A stretch of DNA of 43,313 nt from an uncultured Clostridia bacterium (GTDB lineage Bacteria; Bacillota; Clostridia; Christensenellales; Aristaeellaceae). The stretch lies in assembly GCA_945948915.1 (NCBI GenBank), contig CAMFCQ010000015.1, forward strand, positions 1 through 43,313, written 5' to 3'. Below are positions 33,294-41,864 of this stretch, piece by piece. The position numbers and the translations under genes are program-made. The notes under the pieces were generated by a model that ran no database searches, was not told the origin of the DNA, and saw only the letters and a program-made list of their open reading frames with translations. Position 1 is the stretch's first letter. Every line of letters begins with the position of its first letter.

Positions 33294-35218
33294 CGTTCTC
33301 CCTCATCGATGCCTGTCGCGTAGACGCGCACGTCCGCATTCTGATAGACCAGGTCGTAGTGCTCGTCGATGTAGGTGAGGTCAACCTCAAACTCGGCGCG
33401 CTCATAGTCGCTGACGTAGATGTAATCGACGCCGTACATGTCCAGCACATACGCATACAGCTCGGGATTCTCGTAGAACTTCCGGCAGTTACCCGCGTGC
33501 TCCCGGTAGTCAAGCCCGTGGAAGAAGACGTACAGATCACTGCCGCAGATGATCTGCCTGCCCGCCAGCGAGCAGACCGGGTTGATGTGCTGCTGGCCGG
33601 TCATGAAGACAGCGTCCTTCTCGGTGTGCCCGTCGATCCACGCGCCGGCCTCCACCGCCGTCTCGGAGAAGAGCTGATAGCCGGAGACGACCTCGCGCGC
33701 AATGGACAGACCGCCGGAGAGCATGCTCACGACCATAAACAGCGCGCACAGCACCACCCTGCCGCGCAGGCCGGCCAGGCGCTGCATGAGGATGGAGCCG
33801 TAGTCCGCCGCCAGGATCACGGTGAACATGTACCAGATGTAGAACAGCTTGTTGTTGTCGTACTCGTTGGGCTGGAAGAGGATCGTCTCTGCGACGAGGA
33901 AGATCGCCGCCATGCCCAGCACGATATCAAGATACCCCCGCCGCCTGGCCTCCAGCACGGCCAGCAGCATCAGGATGAACGGCAGGCCCGCGTTCTTGAT
34001 CCAGAACCAGAAGTAGCCGTCGATCATGCCGCGCCCGCCGGAGTTGTTCACCCAGTTGAACTGGAAGCGCAGCGAGCCGCCCTCCACCGTCTGCTTCACG
34101 GCGCTGCCCAGCACCTGCGGCAGCGCCAGCACCAGCACGATGCCCAGGTACACGCCCGCGCGGGCGAGGATGCCGCGCCAGTCCTCGCGGCCTAAGATCA
34201 GCCTGCCCAGAATAAAGCCGCCGGAGAACAGGCCCAGCGCCAGGAACGTGTGCGTGTGCACCAGCGGCAGGCAGCCGGCCCACAGCGCGAGGATCACCGT
34301 CTGGCGCATGGAGCGCTCGCGCATGGAGGAGATGAGCAGCATCAGCGCCGGGATGCCCATCGCCCAGCCGCCCAGCAGCGCGCGCTGCGGGATCATCAGG
34401 TCGGCGATGACATTGGAAAAGCGCAGGTTGAGGTCCGGCTGATTGGCCGGGGTCTTGTAATAGCCGGTGAAGATCTCCTGAATCTTCTGGAAGTTGTCCC
34501 GGCCCGCGAGATCAAAGTCGTACAGAAAGCCCAGGCCGCCGTTGAAGAAGAACAGCAGCGCCGCCGCTGCGACGGCCAGGCGGCGGTTGCCCAGGATCTG
34601 CCGTGCCAGGAGCATGTAGCCCGCGTAGGTCAGCGCCATGAGCAGCGTGCCCGGGACGATGACGGCCAACTTCAGATTCATGCCCATCAGCAGCATCGTC
34701 GTGCTCAGCGAGTCCGTCAGGTACGGATAATTGAGCGCCGTGCCGTAGAGCAGGTTGTACGTCGGCGGGAATGCCATGTCCCGCATCGAGGTGATGAACG
34801 ACAGGTGCATGCACAAATCGCCGTAGGTGGACTGCCCGCACCAGGCGGAGCCGTCCGCCGCCGGCATGAGCACATGCGTGTACTGCAGATACGCGGACAG
34901 CGCCGTCAGCGGCACAACAAGCGCCGCCATCACCGCCAGCATCTGCCGGTCGTCCTTCGTCATCTGCCTGACCGGCCGGCTGTCGCGGAACCAGATGCTG
35001 GCGCCGGCAATCGCCATCAGCAGCGCCGCCGCCGCGTAATGCGCCTTCAGCGTAAAGCCCCACACGTTGGCGCACAGTGCAGGCAGCACCATTTCCAGGA
35101 GCACGCCCAGGGCCAAACCCAGAAAAGCCCGCACAAGCGGGCTTTTTGAGGGCAGCTGCATGCGGATGATCGTCATGCCGCCGATGAGAAAGAAAAAGGT
35201 ATAGATTCCTGCAGCCAT
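33290..35218 (-). CDS. Polytopic membrane protein (GT-C-like)
   Basis: A 642-aa protein with about twelve membrane segments and a soluble C-terminal domain (about 520-642). The first large outer loop has GDLCMHLSFITSMRD and PPTYNLLYG, an Asp/His arrangement reminiscent of GT-C glycosyltransferases that use lipid-linked sugars (the first-loop Asp is usually catalytic). The C-terminal part has AWIDGHTEKDAVFMTG, much like the soluble domains of such enzymes. A role in cell-surface glycan assembly is inferred. The ATG at 35218 has AAGGAGA upstream. Confidence 0.7.
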   Translation of the reverse strand: MAAGIYTFFFLIGGMTIIRMQLPSKSPLVRAFLGLALGVLLEMVLPALCANVWGFTLKAHYAAAALLMAIAGASIWFRDSRPVRQMTKDDRQMLAVMAALVVPLTALSAYLQYTHVLMPAADGSAWCGQSTYGDLCMHLSFITSMRDMAFPPTYNLLYGTALNYPYLTDSLSTTMLLMGMNLKLAVIVPGTLLMALTYAGYMLLARQILGNRRLAVAAAALLFFFNGGLGFLYDFDLAGRDNFQKIQEIFTGYYKTPANQPDLNLRFSNVIADLMIPQRALLGGWAMGIPALMLLISSMRERSMRQTVILALWAGCLPLVHTHTFLALGLFSGGFILGRLILGREDWRGILARAGVYLGIVLVLALPQVLGSAVKQTVEGGSLRFQFNWVNNSGGRGMIDGYFWFWIKNAGLPFILMLLAVLEARRRGYLDIVLGMAAIFLVAETILFQPNEYDNNKLFYIWYMFTVILAADYGSILMQRLAGLRGRVVLCALFMVVSMLSGGLSIAREVVSGYQLFSETAVEAGAWIDGHTEKDAVFMTGQQHINPVCSLAGRQIICGSDLYVFFHGLDYREHAGNCRKFYENPELYAYVLDMYGVDYIYVSDYERAEFEVDLTYIDEHYDLVYQNADVRVYATGIDEGER

Positions 35219-35240
35219 GGATTTCTCCTTACTTTGCCTG

Positions 35241-35738
35241 TCAGTCCCGGATCAGCTGAAGATTCATCTGCTTTCTGCGGCGGTGCGGCACGTCCGTGCC
35301 CTCCGTCTGTACGCGCTCCTCTTTCGTATGCTCGTCCGTCTGTGCAGGGAACGGCTTGCGCTCCGTTTTCAGCGGCCTGATGTCCGCCTGCTGCACATCC
35401 GCCTTGGCGCGCATCAGGTCGTTGATGGCCTGCTCGCGCCGTCTGCTCTCCTTCTTGCCCGCGCGGATATCGCGCGCCGCCGCCTCCGTGCAGATGGCCT
35501 GCCCGATCAGGGACAGATACCGGCTGTGCGATGCAGCCGCCAGGGCGCAGTCCATCAGCACGACGACGACGATCATGATCAGCACCGCCGGCAGCCACAT
35601 CAAGCCCAGGAATACGCCCAGCGCGCACAGCAGCACACTCAGAATCACCGCTGCGGCGAAATACATCACGCGCACGCGCTGTGCGTTTCTGCGCAGGGCA
35701 ATGGCCGTCTTGTTCGTCAGGCGAATGGCATCTTTCAT
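35241..35738 (-). CDS. Two-pass membrane protein of unknown function
   Basis: A 165-aa protein with two adjacent hydrophobic segments (about residues 25-45 and 48-68) and a long basic C-terminal cytoplasmic tail (KKESRRREQAI...). I do not recognise it. The ATG at 35738 follows AAAGGAGA. It precedes the polytopic membrane gene by 22 nt and is probably co-transcribed. Confidence 0.65.
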   Translation of the reverse strand: MKDAIRLTNKTAIALRRNAQRVRVMYFAAAVILSVLLCALGVFLGLMWLPAVLIMIVVVVLMDCALAAASHSRYLSLIGQAICTEAAARDIRAGKKESRRREQAINDLMRAKADVQQADIRPLKTERKPFPAQTDEHTKEERVQTEGTDVPHRRRKQMNLQLIRD

Positions 35739-35764
35739 CGTCTAAGTCTCCTTTGGGATAGGGG

Positions 35765-35840
35765 AACGTTGGGCTGCCGCCCAAACCTGCCTGAGGGACA
35801 TCGTCCCTCAGACTCCCTTCTTCGCTTCGCGGCGGTTTTA
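35765..35840 (-). repeat. Modular hairpin repeat R2 (partial)
   Basis: A shorter copy upstream of the 165-aa gene. It has TTGGGC-TGCC-GCCCAA and CTGAGGGAC...GTCCCTCAG plus the CTTCGCTTCGCGG end, but lacks the GTCAGG and ATCGC modules. Stem lengths and bases differ from R1 with pairing kept. Confidence 0.8.
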
Positions 35841-35844
35841 ATAC

Positions 35845-36016
35845 TACTCTCAAATAAAATCGGCCATGCAATAACCGGCCGTCAGGTAACGCTTCGCTCC
35901 CTGACTGCTTTTCTTTGATCGCTTCGCGATATGGAGACGTTGGGGGATTTCATCCCCCAAACCCCTAGCCTGGGGACCAGTCCCCAGACCCCTTCTTCGC
36001 TTCGCAGCGGTTTTAA
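35845..36016 (-). repeat. Modular hairpin repeat R3
   Basis: A nearly full copy after the first M42 gene: CGGCC...GGCCG, GTCAGG...CCTGAC (from 35881), ATCGC-TTC-GCGAT, TTGGGGGAT...ATCCCCCAA, CTGGGGAC...GTCCCCAG and the CTTCGCTTCGC end. R2 and R3 lie almost back to back in this 320-bp spacer. Confidence 0.85.
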
Positions 36017-36058
36017 GATAATGTTCATAGGAGCTCACAGGCTCCCTCTTGAGAGCGC

Positions 36059-37051
36059 TTACGCCCTCAGGCAGGCCTTCAGCAGATCGATGCACGCCTG
36101 CACGTCGCGCAGATCGACCGTCTCCGCCTCGCTGTGGATATAGCGGCACGGCACAGAAATCGCGCCCGTCGCGACACCGCCGCGGGTCATCTGCATCACG
36201 CCCGCATCCGTGCCGCCGTAGGGCATGACCTCGCGCTGGGTGGGAATGCCGTTCTCCGCCGCGAGCTTTTCCATCAGCTCGACCACGGAGGGCGTGCAGA
36301 TCACATCGTAGTCCATGATCTTGATGGCCGCGCCCTCGCCCAGCTTCACCGCCATCTTGGTCTTCATCTCCGGCATGTCGCCCGTATCCGTCACGTCGAT
36401 GGCGATGCCCAGATCCGGCTCAGCCGCGTAGGCCGCGGTCTTCGCGCCGCGCAGGCCGACCTCCTCCTGCACGGAGAAGACGGCGATGATGGTGTTCTTT
36501 GTCTTTTCGCCCAGCTCAAGCAGCGCCTGCGCCTGAATGTAGCAGGCAATGCGGTCGTCCATCGCCGGGGAGGCCAGGCGGTGCTCGCCCAGCTTCGTCA
36601 CCCGCGGCTTCATCACGCACACGTCGCCGATGGACACCCTGGCAAGCGCCTCTTCGCGGTTCTGCGCGCCGATATCGACGTACAGATCGGAGACCTTCAG
36701 CTTGTCCTCAGCCTTCTCGTCCGCGCCGATCACGCCACACACGCCGTTTTCAAACACGACGTGACCGCTCACCATCTCGCGGGCGTAGATGCCGCCGACG
36801 CTGCACACGCGCAGATAGCCGTGCTTGTCCGCGTCGATCACCGCCAGACCGATGTGATCCATGTGCGCGGACAGCATGATGCGCTTGCCCGTGCCGTCGC
36901 CCTGCTTCACCGCGATCAAGTTGCCCATCACGTCGGTGCGCACTTCGTCCACATGACCGGCAAGCGCCTCGCGGATCGTCTCCGCCACGCGGCCCTCATG
37001 GCCGGACGGGCCGTAGGCGGTCAGAATTTTCTCCAAAAGCTGCATATTCAT
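36059..37051 (-). CDS. M42 family metallo-aminopeptidase 1
   Basis: A 330-aa M42 (glutamyl aminopeptidase/TET) peptidase. Metal and catalytic motifs are SAHMDHIG, MDDRIACY, VQEEVGLRGA, IDVTDTGD and a C-terminal CRYIHSE with the last His. These enzymes form dodecameric cytosolic cages that trim peptides and bind two Zn or Co. The start at 37051 is preferred (AGGAGGGA 8 nt upstream) over the TTG at 37057. ATGA overlap links it to the second M42 gene. Confidence 0.9.
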   Translation of the reverse strand: MNMQLLEKILTAYGPSGHEGRVAETIREALAGHVDEVRTDVMGNLIAVKQGDGTGKRIMLSAHMDHIGLAVIDADKHGYLRVCSVGGIYAREMVSGHVVFENGVCGVIGADEKAEDKLKVSDLYVDIGAQNREEALARVSIGDVCVMKPRVTKLGEHRLASPAMDDRIACYIQAQALLELGEKTKNTIIAVFSVQEEVGLRGAKTAAYAAEPDLGIAIDVTDTGDMPEMKTKMAVKLGEGAAIKIMDYDVICTPSVVELMEKLAAENGIPTQREVMPYGGTDAGVMQMTRGGVATGAISVPCRYIHSEAETVDLRDVQACIDLLKACLRA

Positions 37052-38091
37052 CGCCAATCCCTCCTGGCTTCAAACTCTGTAAGCACGGCGAGCGTCAGCG
37101 CCTGCGCCGCGTCGATATCGCTTTTCTTGCATACATTCACCGGGCTGTGCGCATACCGGCACGGAATGACGATGGACAGACACGGCACGCCCGCGCCCGC
37201 CAGATGAATCTCGCCCGCATCGGTGCCGCCGCTCGCGCCGCGCTTGATCTGCACGGGAATGCCGTGCTTCTTCGCCGCGCACAGCGCCAGCTCCCGCATC
37301 GCCTGCGGGATGATCGCGCGCCTGTCCATGAACGTGAGCGCCGGCCCGTCGCCGCAGCGTGTCACCTGCTGATGGCTCTTGGCCATGCCCATATCGTTGG
37401 CCGTGGTGGTATCCACGATGACCGCCGCGTCCGGCATGACCCGTCTTGCCGCGATCTTCGCGCCGCGCAGGCCGACCTCCTCCTGCACGGTGAACACGCA
37501 GGTCAGGTCGCCCGCGTAATCGCTCTCGCGCAGCGCGTTCAGCAGAATCATGCAGCCCGCACGGTCGTCCAGCGCCCTGGCCTTCACAAAGCCGTCGCCG
37601 AATTCACGGTACTCGCTTTCAAACGTCGCGTAGCTGCCGGGCGGGCAAAGGCGCTCGGCCTCTTCCTTGTCCTTTGCGCCGATGTCGATGTAGATGTGCC
37701 CGTAGTCCGGCGCCTTCTTGCGGTCCTCCGCGCTCATCAGGTGGATCGCCTTCACGCCGATCACGCCCGGCACGGCCTTCTCGCCGACCAGCACGCGCTT
37801 GGACACGGCGCACCGGGGATCGATGCCGCCCACGCAGTCAAAGCGCAGCAGGCCGTCCTCTCCGGCAAAGCGGACGATGAAGCCCACCTCGTCCATGTGT
37901 GCCGCCAGCATGACGTGCGGCAGCCCCTCGTCCGTGCCCTTGCGGAAGGCATAGAGATTGCCCATCGTATCGCCGTACACGCGGCCTTCCCGATTCTTCA
38001 GGATCTCCTCCGCCTCCCGGCGGATGGCGTTTCGCGCCTCGTCCTCCCAGCCGGAGGGGGCGCGCAGCGCCGTGATTTCACTCAGTAGCAT
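37048..38091 (-). CDS. M42 family metallo-aminopeptidase 2
   Basis: A 347-aa M42 peptidase with AAHMDEVGF, LDDRAGC, VQEEVGLRGAK, VDTTTAND, GGTDAGE and CRYAHSP, all key metal ligands and the catalytic Glu. It overlaps the neighbours on both sides (10 nt with the third gene, 4 nt with the first), so the three are one translationally coupled unit. The ATG at 38091 follows GGAGG. Confidence 0.9.
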   Translation of the reverse strand: MLLSEITALRAPSGWEDEARNAIRREAEEILKNREGRVYGDTMGNLYAFRKGTDEGLPHVMLAAHMDEVGFIVRFAGEDGLLRFDCVGGIDPRCAVSKRVLVGEKAVPGVIGVKAIHLMSAEDRKKAPDYGHIYIDIGAKDKEEAERLCPPGSYATFESEYREFGDGFVKARALDDRAGCMILLNALRESDYAGDLTCVFTVQEEVGLRGAKIAARRVMPDAAVIVDTTTANDMGMAKSHQQVTRCGDGPALTFMDRRAIIPQAMRELALCAAKKHGIPVQIKRGASGGTDAGEIHLAGAGVPCLSIVIPCRYAHSPVNVCKKSDIDAAQALTLAVLTEFEARRDWR

Positions 38092-39125
38092 AGCGTTTCC
38101 TCCCAGCCCTCATCCAGTGCGCAGACTGCCTCGCACATCAGCAGCGCCTGCTTGCGCATCAGCTCCACGGAGCCAATCTCCACCGTCGTGTGCATGTACT
38201 TGAGCGGCAGGCTCATGATTGCGCAGGGCACGCCCAGTCCGGCCACCTGCACCTCCCACGCGTCCGTGTAGCTGTTGCCCGGGGCAACCTCGATCTGTGT
38301 CTTCATGCCGAGCCGCTGCGCATGCGCGCGGATCTGGTCGGTCAGCTTCCTGTGCGCATTGGGGCCGGCAAACAGCGTCGTGCAGTCGAGCGGATACGTC
38401 TCGCCCTCCTCGCAGCCGGGCATGGTGCCGTGCGTCACGTCGATGATGACGGCCATGTCCGGGCTGAGCCGCTCTGCCGCCGTCAGCGCGCCGAAGGAGT
38501 CGATCTCCTCGCGCGCGGAGAGGACGTAGTAGACGTCCGCAGCGTGCAGCCTGCGCCGGATCTGCTGTGCGCAGTGAAGCAGCGTGGCCACGCAGGCACG
38601 GTCGTCGAGCGTCTTGCTGGCGACGAGATCGTTTTCAAGCGCCATCGTGCGGCCCGTGAGCTGCACCGGCGTGCCCGCCGGCACCCTGCGCCGGACCTCG
38701 TCCGCCGGCAGGCCCGTGTCGATGAACAGCTCGTCAACCGGCGTCACCTGATCGCGCGCGGCGCGGTCGGTCAGGTGCGGCGGCATCGCGCCGATCACGC
38801 CGTAGAGCGGGCCGTCCTTGGTCAGGAGCGTCACCTCCTGCGCGGGCAGCGTCTGCGCCGCCACGCCCCTGGAGATGAAGCGGACGCTGCCGTCCTCCTC
38901 CACCAGCGTGGTCATCAGGCCGACCTCGTCGATGTGCGCGCAGAGCATGACCTTCGGGCCCTTTCCGCTGCCGCGCTGTACGGCGATCACGCTCTGATTG
39001 CGGTCAACCTTCGTCTCGTCGCAATAGGGCGCAAACGCCCCGGCCATCGCCTCGGCGACGGACGCTTCATAGCCGCTCATGCCGGGGATCGTGGTCATTT
39101 CCGTGAGAAACTTGAGATAATCCAT
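38082..39125 (-). CDS. M42 family metallo-aminopeptidase 3 (diverged)
   Basis: A 347-aa M42 protein, first gene of the trio. It keeps CAHIDEVG, LDDRACVA and MHTTVE with the metal His, but has AREEIDSFGA in place of VQEEVGLRGA and NSYTDAWE in place of GGTDAG. The catalytic Glu pair is kept, so it is probably active with another specificity. GGAAGG precedes the ATG at 39125. Confidence 0.88.
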   Translation of the reverse strand: MDYLKFLTEMTTIPGMSGYEASVAEAMAGAFAPYCDETKVDRNQSVIAVQRGSGKGPKVMLCAHIDEVGLMTTLVEEDGSVRFISRGVAAQTLPAQEVTLLTKDGPLYGVIGAMPPHLTDRAARDQVTPVDELFIDTGLPADEVRRRVPAGTPVQLTGRTMALENDLVASKTLDDRACVATLLHCAQQIRRRLHAADVYYVLSAREEIDSFGALTAAERLSPDMAVIIDVTHGTMPGCEEGETYPLDCTTLFAGPNAHRKLTDQIRAHAQRLGMKTQIEVAPGNSYTDAWEVQVAGLGVPCAIMSLPLKYMHTTVEIGSVELMRKQALLMCEAVCALDEGWEETLCY

Positions 39126-39176
39126 ACAAGACCTTCCTTCGTTTTAACCGCCCCTTCGCTGTGACGAAGGTGATGC

Positions 39177-39350
39177 TCAGTCCGTATTGCCCTCGCCCGC
39201 GTAATCAAGCGTCTGGTTTTCGCAGACGCTCTGCGTCCGGGGATCAAAGTGCATCTGCTCGTGCGTCTCTTCCGCCGAATAGCTCATCCAGTAGCTGGGC
39301 ACCTGATGCACATAGCCGCACACGCGGCAGCGATAGTAGAACACTTCCAT
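39177..39350 (-). CDS. Small zinc-ribbon-like protein, 57 aa
   Basis: A 57-codon gene. The start at 39350 is fixed by AAGGAGGA 7 nt upstream; the longer frame to 39452 has no such site. CRVCGY near the N-terminus and one further Cys (SVCENQ) with His residues suggest a small metal-binding knuckle. Acidic tail. It lies between CvpA and the M42 trio in the same orientation. The function is unknown. Confidence 0.7.
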   Translation of the reverse strand: MEVFYYRCRVCGYVHQVPSYWMSYSAEETHEQMHFDPRTQSVCENQTLDYAGEGNTD

Positions 39351-39461
39351 GGCTTTCCTCCTTATCGACTCTGTAAATCTCTCCTGTAAAGCGCCGGTTC
39401 CGGCCGCAAAGCAATGGGATTTACATGTCCTGGTCGGTGATGCAGCCGGCATCCTGCCGGT

Positions 39462-40157
39462 TTATCCGATCGAGCTGCGCAGGATGGAGAGAATCAGCTG
39501 GCTGTCAAACATCGGCGCCAGGCGCGAGGCCGCGATCAGCTCCTCGATCTGCGGCACGGGCGCCACTGCCAGCACGATGGGCACCAGCATGAAGAGAATG
39601 AACAGCAGCAGCACGCCGCGCACCAGGCCGAACACGCCGCCGATGAGCGCATCCAGATGCCGCAGCACCGGCAGCTCAAAGACATAGCTGATCAGGTGGA
39701 TGACGAATGTCGCCACGATGTAGGACACAAAGAAGCAGATCAGGAAGCTGAGGATGGAAATCGACACGCTCACAATCGTCTGGCTCAGCAGCTCGGCGAT
39801 GGTCATGCCCGAGGAAGCGGAGCCAAGGCCTGTGATGAACGCGGCCCTGAACGCGGCAGGCAGGTTCGCGCTTGATAGAATCTGTTCAAGCGCGCCTTCC
39901 GTCACCTGAGATACGCTCATCAGCGACAGGTCGAGGCTGCTCACGCGGCTGCCCGCGTCGGTGTAGTACATCAGCGTCTCCACCAGCGTCTCGTTGCCCT
40001 TGAGCCATGCGGCCAGCTGAGGGCTCATGGCGAAGGACAGCGCCGCCGCGCCGATGAGCGCCGCCACGCTCAGCACGCCGCTGATGAAGCCGCGGTGCAT
40101 GCCGTAAATCACGCTGACGGCGATGATCGCCAGAATGAGGATATCGATGATGTTCAT
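39462..40157 (-). CDS. cvpA: CvpA family membrane protein
   Basis: A 231-aa protein with the CvpA opening (IIDILILAIIAVSVIYGMHRGFISG) and four to five membrane segments, including the conserved GGVFGLVRGVLLLFILFML. In enterobacteria CvpA affects colicin V production and envelope stress; in Firmicutes the role is unclear. The ATG at 40157 follows AAAGGAGA. The gene is preceded by repeat R4. Confidence 0.8.
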   Translation of the reverse strand: MNIIDILILAIIAVSVIYGMHRGFISGVLSVAALIGAAALSFAMSPQLAAWLKGNETLVETLMYYTDAGSRVSSLDLSLMSVSQVTEGALEQILSSANLPAAFRAAFITGLGSASSGMTIAELLSQTIVSVSISILSFLICFFVSYIVATFVIHLISYVFELPVLRHLDALIGGVFGLVRGVLLLFILFMLVPIVLAVAPVPQIEELIAASRLAPMFDSQLILSILRSSIG

Positions 40158-40186
40158 GAAATCTCCTTTCGATGAGACAGGATCCT

Positions 40187-40359
40187 GCTGTTTTCAAATC
40201 AGCACATCCATGTGCGAAGCACGTCAGGTAACGCTTCGCTCCCTGACTTCGCTTTCTTTGATCGCTTCGCGATAGAGGAACGTTGGGGGATTTCATCCCC
40301 CAAACCCCTAGCCTGAGGGATTTCATCCCTCAGACTCCCTTCCTCGCTTCGCGCTTATA
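40187..40359 (-). repeat. Modular hairpin repeat R4
   Basis: A full copy between the DUF5711 gene and cvpA: CTGTTTTCAAATCAGC, GTGC-GAA-GCAC, GTCAGG...CCTGAC (from 40223), ATCGC-TTC-GCGAT, TTGGGGGAT...ATCCCCCAA, CTGAGGGAT...ATCCCTCAG and the CTTCGCTTCGCGCTTATAG end shared with R1. Confidence 0.85.
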
Positions 40360-40364
40360 GCCCG

Positions 40365-41558
40365 TCATCGCGGCAGCTCGACGACGTATATTTCCGAGCC
40401 GGAGGCGACGATGGCGCGGTTGTCCGAGATCATGCCCAGCACGCCGGTGACGGCTATGGGCATCGCATGCGCGGTGAACGTCGTCTCGCCGAACCGGCAG
40501 ACATACAGCGCGTTGCTGGCAAAGCCGTACACGGAATGCGTGCCCAGCGCCGCGGCCAGGCATTCGCTGGGCAGGTGCAGCACGCGGTCCACGCTGCCGT
40601 ACATCAGGCGGACGTTGTTGATGCGCACACCCTCGCGGCTCTCCTGCGCGGGAATCAGCAGCTGATAGGTCACGTTGCCCGTCTGGCGCACATCCTCCAC
40701 GGTGTAGCCGTAGATCAGCGTGGGGTTATTTTCCTCGAGCACGCGGTAGTTGTAGTGCATGATCTGGCGTGTGGTGACGACCTCCAGCGTGCCGCCGATT
40801 GAATAGACCTTGTAGGCGATGTGTTCGCCCAGGGAGCTCTTGCCTGTGGAGAGCTTGCCGGGCTGGAAGGTCTGCAGCTCGGTGGAGATGACCGTGCCGG
40901 TCGTATCCAGGCCCAGCACCCACATCAGCTCGGTCTCCTGCGCGCTCGAGGTGGTGACGGTCTTGAAAAATCCGATGTCCAGCAGCGTCTGGTTGCTGAT
41001 GGTCACGTTGTCCACGATCTGGCCCGCATCGTTGATGACGGAGACGACGCCGTTGTCCGCCTCGCCCACGAAGACCGCCACATAGCCGCTGCCCGCGCTG
41101 GCGAACTGGATCGTATCGGACATCTTGTTGTTGTAGATCAGGCGGCCGCGGCTGTTGAGGATGTACAGGTCATTGCCCGACCAGGCGACGATGCGCTCCT
41201 GCGTGGCGTCGTAGTCCGCGTTCGTGCCGATCTGATAGCTCCACTCGTTGCCGCCGGTTGCGGCCATGCAGTGCAGCGTCGTGCCGTCGTAGAAGATCAC
41301 GCTGTTGCCGAAGGGCGTCACGTTCTGGGAGAGCGTCGCGCCGATGCGCGTCACCCGGCCGATGCTGTCGCGGCCCGTGCTGCTGAGCGCATAGCTCACC
41401 GCCAGCACGATGACGACAGCCAGAACCGCCAGCAGCGCCAGCATGCGCAGCTGACCGGGCAGCGCCTTTTTCTTCTTCTTTTTATTGTTCATGCCGTATG
41501 TGCTCAGCGTGCTGTTCGCGCCGGTCATATACTTCACGCGCTTCTTGTTGCGATCCAT
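40365..41558 (-). CDS. DUF5711 family membrane-anchored protein
   Basis: A 397-aa protein. A short basic N-terminus (KKKKKK) and one membrane segment (about 38-58) are followed by a beta-propeller-like outer domain with repeats such as GNSVIFYDGTTLHCM and GSGYVAVFVG, matching DUF5711. The ATG at 41558 is preferred because the longer frame begins with an unsupported TTG. Orthologues are widespread in Clostridia near replication genes; the function is unknown. Confidence 0.75.
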   Translation of the reverse strand: MDRNKKRVKYMTGANSTLSTYGMNNKKKKKKALPGQLRMLALLAVLAVVIVLAVSYALSSTGRDSIGRVTRIGATLSQNVTPFGNSVIFYDGTTLHCMAATGGNEWSYQIGTNADYDATQERIVAWSGNDLYILNSRGRLIYNNKMSDTIQFASAGSGYVAVFVGEADNGVVSVINDAGQIVDNVTISNQTLLDIGFFKTVTTSSAQETELMWVLGLDTTGTVISTELQTFQPGKLSTGKSSLGEHIAYKVYSIGGTLEVVTTRQIMHYNYRVLEENNPTLIYGYTVEDVRQTGNVTYQLLIPAQESREGVRINNVRLMYGSVDRVLHLPSECLAAALGTHSVYGFASNALYVCRFGETTFTAHAMPIAVTGVLGMISDNRAIVASGSEIYVVELPR

Positions 41559-41864
41559 CGTTGATGTTTTGTTCCTTTCCCGCACTTTTCCACTTTTGGA
41601 GATTTCCAAAGCCTGCGCCAAAATGCCTTGGCTGAAAAGCGCCCAAAATCTTTTGGCCTGTCTTCCTTTTTGGGCTGTCCAAAACCCGAAGCGCCCATGC
41701 GCCGTTTTGGGTTATCCAGCGCTTATCCTGATCTTTTCCACAGAGTTTTCCACACTTTTGTGGATAACTGTGGAGAATTTGTGGATGATTGTGGACAACA
41801 ACTGTATAAGTCCTTTTTTTCCTGATATTGCTGGAAAAACGTGTCCTTTCCCAAAAGAAAGCCG
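41559..41864. other. Spacer with DnaA-box cluster
   Basis: This 306-bp spacer has no gene. It holds the DnaA boxes at 41734-41798, two weaker 7-of-9 boxes (41712, 41723) and an inverted repeat CCAAAAC...GTTTTGG to their left. An AT-rich run with TATAAG and seven T follows at 41803-41820 and could be an unwinding element. Confidence 0.6.
41734..41798. promoter_or_regulatory. Cluster of six DnaA boxes (oriC-like)
   Basis: Six 9-mers matching TTATCCACA: TTTTCCACA at 41734 and 41746 (plus), then TGTGGATAA at 41759 (perfect, minus), TGTGGAGAA at 41769, TGTGGATGA at 41780 and TGTGGACAA at 41790. Starts are 10-13 bp apart, close to one helical turn, so all face one side of the DNA. The two groups point toward each other. 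This is the pattern of a DnaA-binding origin module. Confidence 0.8.
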
